Below, one piece after another: positions 58,991 through 64,000 of a stretch of DNA of 64,000 nucleotides. The stretch comes from Rhizobium bangladeshense (GTDB taxonomy: Bacteria; Pseudomonadota; Alphaproteobacteria; Rhizobiales; Rhizobiaceae). The position numbers and the translations under genes were made by a program. The stretch lies in the NCBI RefSeq assembly GCF_017357245.1, contig NZ_CP071612.1, forward strand, positions 499,001-563,000, given 5' to 3'. How positions within the stretch are numbered: the stretch's first letter is position 1; each line of letters opens with the position of its first letter. Below the pieces are notes generated by a model, which made no database searches, had not been told where the DNA came from, and worked only from the letters and a program-made list of their open reading frames with translations.

Positions 58991-61207
58991 ATGAGCAACT
59001 ACACCAACTTCACGCTCGAAACCGACGCCGATGGCATCGCTCTCGTCACCTGGGACATGCCCGGCAAATCGATGAACGTCTTCACTTCCGAGGTGATGGA
59101 AGAGCTCAACGCGATCATCGACGCGACCACCGCTGACGCCGCCGTCAAGGGTGTCGTCTTCACGTCAGGCAAATCCTCCTTCTCCGGCGGCGCCGATCTT
59201 TCGATGATCAAGTCGATGTTCAGCTCCTATCAGCAGGAGAAGGCAAAGAGCCCGGAGACGGCGGTGCAGACGCTGTTTGGTCTGGTCGGCCGGATGAGCG
59301 GCCTCTTCCGCAAGCTCGAAACCTCGGGCAAGCCATGGGTATCGGCGATCAACGGCACCTGCATGGGCGGCGCTTTCGAACTGTCGCTTGCCTGCCACGG
59401 CCGCGTCGCCTCCAATGCCAAGAGCGTCAAGATCGCGCTGCCCGAGGTCAAGGTCGGCATCTTCCCCGGCGCCGGCGGCACCCAGCGTGTGCCGCGACTC
59501 GCCAACGCCCAGGACGCGCTGCAGATGATGACGACGGGCCAGTCGCTGAGCGGCTCGCGCGCCAAGGCGATGAACCTCGTGCATCAGGTGGTCGAGCCGG
59601 ACCAGCTGATGCCCGCCGCCAAGCAGATGATCAAGGACGGCCTGAAGCCGGTCGCCCCCTGGGACGAGAAAGGCTTCAAGCTGCCAGGCGGCGGCATCTG
59701 GACGCCGGCGTCAGCCCAACTCTGGCCGGCCGCGCCGGCGATCCTGCGTCGCGAGACGTCGGGCAATTATCCAGCAGCACTCGCCATCTTGAAATGTGTT
59801 TATGAAGGCCTGCAGGTTCCGTTCGACACGGCTCTCAAGATCGAGCAGCGTTATTTCACCGAGGTTTTGCAGACCCGCGAAGCCTTCTCGATGATCCGTT
59901 CGCTGTTCATCTCCATGCAGGAGCTCGGTAAGGGCGCCCGCCGCCCCGCCGGCATTCCGAAGACGGAGCTCAAGCATGTCGGCGTCGTCGGCGCCGGCTT
60001 CATGGGCGCCTCGATCGCCTATGTCACTGCCGCTGCTGGCATTCCGGTGACCCTGATCGACCGCGATATGGAAGCGGCTGCCAAGGGAAAGGCCGTCTCC
60101 GAAGGCCTGGTCAAGGATTCCGTTGGTAAGGGACGATTTACGCAGGTTGAGGCGGCGGCCCTGCTCTCCCGCATCACGCCTTCGGCCGATTATGCCGATC
60201 TCGCCAATGCCGACCTCGTTATCGAGGCCGTGTTCGAGGATCGCGAAGTGAAGAAGGCTGTTATCGAGGCGGTCGAAGCGGTGCTGCCCGAGGGCGCGAT
60301 CTTCGCCTCCAACACCTCGACCCTGCCGATCACGGGCCTTGCGAAGAATTCCAAACGTCCCGCCGATTTCATCGGCATCCACTTCTTCTCGCCTGTCGAA
60401 AAGATGATGCTGACCGAGGTGATCCTCGGAGGCGAAACCGGCGACAAGGCGCTCGCCGTCGCTCTCGATTATGTCGCGGCGATCAAGAAGACGCCGATCG
60501 TCGTCAACGACACCCGCGGCTTTTTCGTCAATCGCTGCGTGCTGCGATACATGTCGGAAAGCTATGACATGCTGATCGAAGGTGTGCCGCCCGCCATGAT
60601 CGAGAATGCCGCCAAGATGGCCGGCATGCCTGTGGGACCGCTGGCTTTGAATGACGAGGTGGCGATCGACCTTTCGCTGAAGATCCTCAAGGCGACCGTT
60701 GCCGATCTCGGCGAAAAAGCGATCGACCCCAGGCACATGGAGCTCATCTCTCGTATGGTCGAAAAGGAGGGCCGCTTCGGCCGCAAGAATTCCAAGGGCT
60801 TCTACGATTACCCGCCGAAACCGGCGAAGAAGTCGCTCTGGCCGGATCTCAAGACCTTCTATCCGCAGAAGAAGGCCGGCGAGGTAGATATCACCGTGCT
60901 CAAACAACGCTTCCTCGTCACCATCGCGCTCGAAGCCGCCCGCACCGTGGAAGAAGGCATCGTTACCGATCCGCGCGAAGCCGATGTCGGCTCGATCCTC
61001 GGCTTCGGCTTCGCCCCCTATACCGGCGGCGCACTCTCCTATATCGACGGAATGGGCGCCAAGGCCTTCGTGGAACTGGCGGAAAGGTTAGCGCAAGCTT
61101 ACGGAGAGCATTTCAGGCCGACGCCGTTGCTGAAGGATCTGGCTGACAAGGGCGAGACGTTTTATGGGCGGTTCGATCCCTATGCGGGGGCGAAAGCGGC
61201 GGCCTAA
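58991..61207 (+). CDS. fadB: multifunctional enoyl-CoA hydratase/3-hydroxyacyl-CoA dehydrogenase
   Basis: A 738-residue two-function enzyme. The N-terminal third is a crotonase-fold hydratase (FTSGKSSFSGGADLSMIKSM, GTCMGGAFELSLACHGRVAS, with oxyanion-hole region), and the C-terminal two thirds are the 3-hydroxyacyl-CoA dehydrogenase (VGVVGAGFMGASIAYVTAAAG nucleotide-binding motif, IHFFSPVEKMMLTEVI, and VNDTRGFFVNRC). The catalytic His of the dehydrogenase lies in the HFFSPVEKM stretch. The order matches the FadJ/FadB form with a thiolase as partner. RBS AGGGAGAGG precedes the ATG. It completes the beta-oxidation operon. Confidence 0.94.
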   Translation: MSNYTNFTLETDADGIALVTWDMPGKSMNVFTSEVMEELNAIIDATTADAAVKGVVFTSGKSSFSGGADLSMIKSMFSSYQQEKAKSPETAVQTLFGLVGRMSGLFRKLETSGKPWVSAINGTCMGGAFELSLACHGRVASNAKSVKIALPEVKVGIFPGAGGTQRVPRLANAQDALQMMTTGQSLSGSRAKAMNLVHQVVEPDQLMPAAKQMIKDGLKPVAPWDEKGFKLPGGGIWTPASAQLWPAAPAILRRETSGNYPAALAILKCVYEGLQVPFDTALKIEQRYFTEVLQTREAFSMIRSLFISMQELGKGARRPAGIPKTELKHVGVVGAGFMGASIAYVTAAAGIPVTLIDRDMEAAAKGKAVSEGLVKDSVGKGRFTQVEAAALLSRITPSADYADLANADLVIEAVFEDREVKKAVIEAVEAVLPEGAIFASNTSTLPITGLAKNSKRPADFIGIHFFSPVEKMMLTEVILGGETGDKALAVALDYVAAIKKTPIVVNDTRGFFVNRCVLRYMSESYDMLIEGVPPAMIENAAKMAGMPVGPLALNDEVAIDLSLKILKATVADLGEKAIDPRHMELISRMVEKEGRFGRKNSKGFYDYPPKPAKKSLWPDLKTFYPQKKAGEVDITVLKQRFLVTIALEAARTVEEGIVTDPREADVGSILGFGFAPYTGGALSYIDGMGAKAFVELAERLAQAYGEHFRPTPLLKDLADKGETFYGRFDPYAGAKAAA

Positions 61208-61500
61208 GCTTTTGTGGGTTGGTTTTGAGGAGACTATCTTGACACCGTGCCGTGGCGCGCCACGGCACGGGCGCAAAAGGATCTTGCGTTTGGTCCAAGC
61301 CGGCTAATCCAACTTTTCCTCGCCGACGCCTTGCCCCGGACACAATTTCCAATTACACCTCCCTACATCGATCTTGCTAGATGAACTTTGAAACGGCGTG
61401 TGCGTCGTTCCTGGCGAACTTCCTCCAAAATCGGTTTTCATCGCCGCTCGGCATTTCTCCGGGCTGCAATCTTCTATGAGCGATTCGAAAGGATATCGTC

Positions 61501-61710
61501 ATGAACACAGGTACCGTTAAGTGGTTCAACGCAACCAAGGGTTTTGGCTTCATTCAGCCGGATGACGGCGCTGCCGACGTTTTCGTCCACATCTCCGCCG
61601 TCGAGCGCGCCGGCATGCGTGACCTCAAGGATGGCCAGAAGCTCTCCTACGATCTCGTCCGCGACAACAAGTCCGGCAAGATGTCGGCAGACCGCCTTCA
61701 GGCGGCCTGA
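61501..61710 (+). CDS. cold-shock protein
   Basis: A 69-residue CspA-type single-stranded nucleic-acid-binding protein. RNP1 is KGFGFIQ and RNP2 is VFVHIS, both on the exposed sheet face; the rest is standard. It acts as an RNA chaperone under cold and other stress. The leader (61208-61500, about 290 bases) has no gene and, as in cspA, is long and may be thermosensory. A compact stem-loop CGCGTCC/GGACGCG follows the stop at 61717, and a strong terminator lies at 61806. Confidence 0.93.
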   Translation: MNTGTVKWFNATKGFGFIQPDDGAADVFVHISAVERAGMRDLKDGQKLSYDLVRDNKSGKMSADRLQAA

Positions 61711-61805
61711 ACTTAGCGCGTCCGGTTGGACGCGTGGAGTTTTGAATATCATCTCCGGATCGTGACCACGGATGTACTGGCACGGTTCGTCGAGATGGCA
61801 GGGAA

Positions 61806-61829
61806 GGTCGGGTTCGCCCGGCCTTTTTT
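61806..61829 (+). terminator. terminator downstream of the cold-shock gene
   Basis: The stem GGTCGGG/CCCGGCC with a TTCG loop is followed by six Ts. It is nested in a longer inverted pair GAGATGGCA/TGCCATCTC (61792-61800 and 61844-61852), whose right arm overlaps the marR stop codon. Thus it separates the convergent csp and marR genes. Confidence 0.85.
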
Positions 61830-61850
61830 CGTTTTCCCGCCAGTGCCATC

Positions 61851-62294
61851 TCAGCCTTGAGAGGCTTCGTCGGCCTCCAACATCTGCATGACCGTACCCA
61901 TGACAGCACGCGCGGCATCGAGTTCGGCCGGCTTGAGCGCCGCACCCAACTCGTTTGCCCACCGGGCCTGCGCGATCTCGATCGCTCCTAACCGCGCCGC
62001 CCCTTCAGTCGTCAGCAGCACCAGCTTGGCGCGCTGGTGCTGTGGGTTGCCGGCATAGGCGATCAGCCCTTCACCCTCCAGCACATCGGCAAGCCGCTGC
62101 ACGCCTTGGCGTGTGAGGCCGAGTGCGCGGGCAATCTGCGCCACCGAAAGGTCGCCGTGCCTTGCCGCCGCCAGCACCTGCCAGCGGGCGCTGGTCTGCC
62201 CGGAAGGCTTTGCCAGCCGGTCTCCGGCGGCTGTCAGGTGGCCGGCGAGCCGCAGCGCCGTGATCGCGAAAAATGAAAAGGCGTCCCCCTCCAT
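61851..62294 (-). CDS. MarR-family transcriptional regulator
   Basis: A 147-residue winged-helix regulator. The DNA-binding region is [50 protein letters not shown], and the flanking helices make the dimer ([44 protein letters not shown]). I chose ATG 62294, with CCGGAG eight bases upstream; the frame to 62351 would put the operator at 62319 inside the gene. It is divergent from the GFA gene, and the palindromes between them are its likely sites. The ligand is unknown. Confidence 0.92.
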   Translation of the reverse strand: MEGDAFSFFAITALRLAGHLTAAGDRLAKPSGQTSARWQVLAAARHGDLSVAQIARALGLTRQGVQRLADVLEGEGLIAYAGNPQHQRAKLVLLTTEGAARLGAIEIAQARWANELGAALKPAELDAARAVMGTVMQMLEADEASQG

Positions 62295-62318
62295 CGTCCG
62301 CTCCGGTCGATTCCGTTT

Positions 62319-62369
62319 GACAACATGTTGTCTATTTTGTATCTCATTCATAATGACAACATATTGTCA
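62319..62369. promoter_or_regulatory. two palindromes between marR and GFA genes
   Basis: GACAACATGTTGTC (62319-62332) is a perfect 14-base palindrome. TGACAA-CATA-TTGTCA (62354-62369) repeats the arms around a 4-base centre. Their centres are 36 bases apart. Both lie in the divergent promoter region; the first overlaps a TTGACA-type -35 (62317-62322). They are the probable MarR operators. Confidence 0.8.
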
Positions 62370-62408
62370 CATGACGACCCCGAAGGCAACGCGAAGGAGG
62401 AGACTGCC

Positions 62409-62813
62409 ATGAAGAAAACTTACAGGGGAAGCTGCCATTGCGGTAAAGTGCGCTACGAGGTGGATATGGACCTTGAGGCCGGGACCGGCCGCTGCAATTG
62501 CTCGATCTGCGCCAAGCGCCGCTATTGGGGCGCCAACGTTAAGCCGGAGGATTTCCGGCTGATATGCGGCGAGGCGGAGACATCGGATTACCAGTTCAAC
62601 ACGATGAGCGGCCATCACCGCTTCTGCCGCACCTGCGGCGTGCCGGCCTTCGGCGACGGTTATATCGAAGCGATCGGCGGCGCCTATGTCTCGATCAACA
62701 TCGCCTGCCTGGACGATATCGCACCGAAGGAACTAGCGGCACTGCCGGTCCATTATTATGACGGCAGGCACGATGCCTGGTGGAACGAGCCTGAAGTGAC
62801 GAGTTATCTCTAA
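62409..62813 (+). CDS. GFA (glutathione-dependent formaldehyde-activating) family protein
   Basis: A 134-residue protein of the GFA family, a zinc-binding fold that in the founding member speeds up the reaction of formaldehyde with glutathione. Metal-ligand cysteines are present: [30 protein letters not shown] and [11 protein letters not shown]. Many GFA proteins have other, unknown roles. I chose ATG 62409 with AAGGAGGAG nine bases upstream; the frame to 62325 runs through the operators. It is divergent from the MarR gene, and its stop overlaps the MFS gene end by four bases. Confidence 0.93.
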   Translation: MKKTYRGSCHCGKVRYEVDMDLEAGTGRCNCSICAKRRYWGANVKPEDFRLICGEAETSDYQFNTMSGHHRFCRTCGVPAFGDGYIEAIGGAYVSINIACLDDIAPKELAALPVHYYDGRHDAWWNEPEVTSYL

Positions 62814-64000
62814 GCCGCGCCTTCCGTGGCTCTCCACCGGCGGGTGCGAAGGGCGACGATCCCGACGGCCAGCAACAACAGGATGACGCTCGCATAAATA
62901 TCCGTCGTCACCTGGTAGCCGGCGGATTTCGCCAGGAACCCGGCAAGGATTGCAGGCAGGCTGAAGGCAAGGTAGCTCTGGACGTAGAAGGCCGACAGCA
63001 GCCCCGCCCGCTCATCCGCCTTGGCGAGCGGCATGATGGTGCCGATCGAACCGAGGAAATTGGTGCCGAAACCGGCGCCGGTGAGGACCGTTCCGATCAG
63101 CAGCAGCGGAACATTGGCGAGATGCACGCCGGCAACGACCGTCAGTATGCCGAGCGCCTTGGCAGACACGCCGAAGAAGAGATTGGCCGCGGCCGTCCTG
63201 CCGCGCCTGAGATAGACGGCGATCGCACCGCTCGCGGTCAAGGCAGCGACGACTGCCCCGCCTGTCAGCGGCTCGGTGCTGCCCGTCGTGCTGGCGACCA
63301 ATGAGGGGACCAGCGATAGGTAGAATCCGCCGAGCGTCCAATTGGCGATATTGATCGGCGTCACCAGGGAGAGCGGTCCCTTTGCCTGTGGCGGAACGGA
63401 AACCCGCGGAACCAGCGAGCCGAGCGCGCCCGGCCGCGTGCTGCCGGTCTCGCGCACCAGCCAGACGGCCGCTGCCTGCAGCGTGAAGACGATGAGCAGC
63501 AGCGCGTAGACCAGATGCATCGGGAAGGGGCCATACTGGATCAAGGCGCTGGTGCCGACCGCGCCGAGCGCCATGCCGCAAAGCGGCGCAATCGAATTGA
63601 CGATCTGTCCCTTCGCCCGGTCGACATCGACAAGGGCTGCTCCGAGCGAGGCGCCGGCGATGCCGGTGGCAATGCCCTGGACGATCCGCGCCGCGATCAG
63701 CCAGCCGGGACCGCTGGCGACGACGAAGAACCCCATGGCGATGATTTCGAGCAGCAGGGCGGAAAAGATCACCGGCCTGCGGCCGAGATGATCGGAGATC
63801 GAACCGGCAATCAGCAGCGCCGCCAAGAGCGCAAAGGCGTAGACGGCGAAGATGACGGTGATCAGCACCGGCGAGATGGAGAAGTTCTCCTGATAGATCC
63901 GGTAGAGCGGTGTCGGCACCGAGGAGGCGCCGAAGAAGGTGGCAAGCGTCAGCGCGTGAAAGCCGATCGAGGGGCGCGGCGCATTCTCTGTAGATTTGAC
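62810..64000 (-). CDS. MFS transporter (5' end outside window)
   Basis: At least 397 residues of an inner-membrane MFS exporter. The frame is open through base 64000 on the minus strand, so the start is beyond the window; the earlier part reads [27 protein letters not shown] motif A appears as [14 protein letters not shown], and about ten hydrophobic segments are visible, of the 12-helix type. The substrate is unknown; proteins of this wording are usually annotated as drug or sugar exporters. The stop codon overlaps the GFA stop by four bases in convergent orientation. Confidence 0.88.
   Translation of the reverse strand, partial: VKSTENAPRPSIGFHALTLATFFGASSVPTPLYRIYQENFSISPVLITVIFAVYAFALLAALLIAGSISDHLGRRPVIFSALLLEIIAMGFFVVASGPGWLIAARIVQGIATGIAGASLGAALVDVDRAKGQIVNSIAPLCGMALGAVGTSALIQYGPFPMHLVYALLLIVFTLQAAAVWLVRETGSTRPGALGSLVPRVSVPPQAKGPLSLVTPINIANWTLGGFYLSLVPSLVASTTGSTEPLTGGAVVAALTASGAIAVYLRRGRTAAANLFFGVSAKALGILTVVAGVHLANVPLLLIGTVLTGAGFGTNFLGSIGTIMPLAKADERAGLLSAFYVQSYLAFSLPAILAGFLAKSAGYQVTTDIYASVILLLLAVGIVALRTRRWRATEGAA

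Overview
The window looks like a chromosomal segment of a Rhizobium of the leguminosarum/etli group. The evidence is a GC-rich alphaproteobacterial gene set, the order ppk2-phoR-pstSCAB-phoU-phoB-gcrA-argD-argF-hslO (which I recall from Sinorhizobium and Rhizobium chromosomes), a SAM-II riboswitch before metZ, a PodJ-like polarity protein and RIME-like intergenic repeats. No rRNA, CRISPR array, intact prophage or complete insertion sequence was seen. Both window edges cut genes: an ABC transporter at base 1 and an MFS transporter at base 64000.

Layout. 1-4.1 kb: transporter genes, a small secreted Gly/Ser-rich protein and a membrane acyltransferase. 4.1-5.9 kb: a sparse patch with an HNH nuclease beside tRNA-Thr, possibly an island remnant. 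6.1-7.1 kb: nitronate monooxygenase behind a strong palindrome. 8.5-17.9 kb: the phosphate block (PPK2, PhoR, PstSCAB, PhoU, PhoB) with a three-repeat Pho box before pstS. 17.9-19.4 kb: two copies of a 136-bp inverted-repeat element, gcrA, a cluster of GANTC sites and a terminator with no gene in front of it. 19.4-22.7 kb: argD-argF-hslO. 23.5-26.8 kb: apaG, metZ with its SAM-II leader, a long Dcd-type deaminase and tRNA-Gly. 26.8-38.7 kb: an MCP, a solute-binding protein, a 222-bp MITE-like element, TerB-like, LexA/cI-like and LuxR-type regulators, pyrD, a MATE exporter and a TPR methyltransferase. 38.9-41.7 kb: two YitT-like paralogues flanking a small ORF, an AhpD-like protein and an Rrf2 regulator. 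41.8-45.0 kb: ligase-associated helicase and PdeM nuclease. 45-49 kb: lytic transglycosylase-like lipoprotein, RibD-type reductase, TetR-YciI, and a TSUP/TIGR02186 pair. 49.7-53.4 kb: the large PodJ-like protein. 54-61.2 kb: SDR, Tag glycosylase and a fatty-acid oxidation operon (acyl-CoA dehydrogenase, thiolase, FadB-type protein). 61.5-64 kb: cold-shock protein, MarR regulator, GFA protein and an MFS transporter.

How it works together. The phosphate block is a self-contained sensing, uptake and storage unit. The same operator-like palindrome precedes nitronate monooxygenase and, 48.6 kb away, the fatty-acid oxidation operon, which suggests a shared acyl-CoA-type regulon whose regulator lies outside the window. 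Several local regulators (TetR, Rrf2, MarR) sit next to palindromes that are probably their own operators. I did not find a wholly new system. The most promising leads are the shared palindrome, the GANTC cluster upstream of gcrA, the orphan terminator before argD, and the stem-loop with an anti-Shine-Dalgarno-like loop before a 55-residue ORF.
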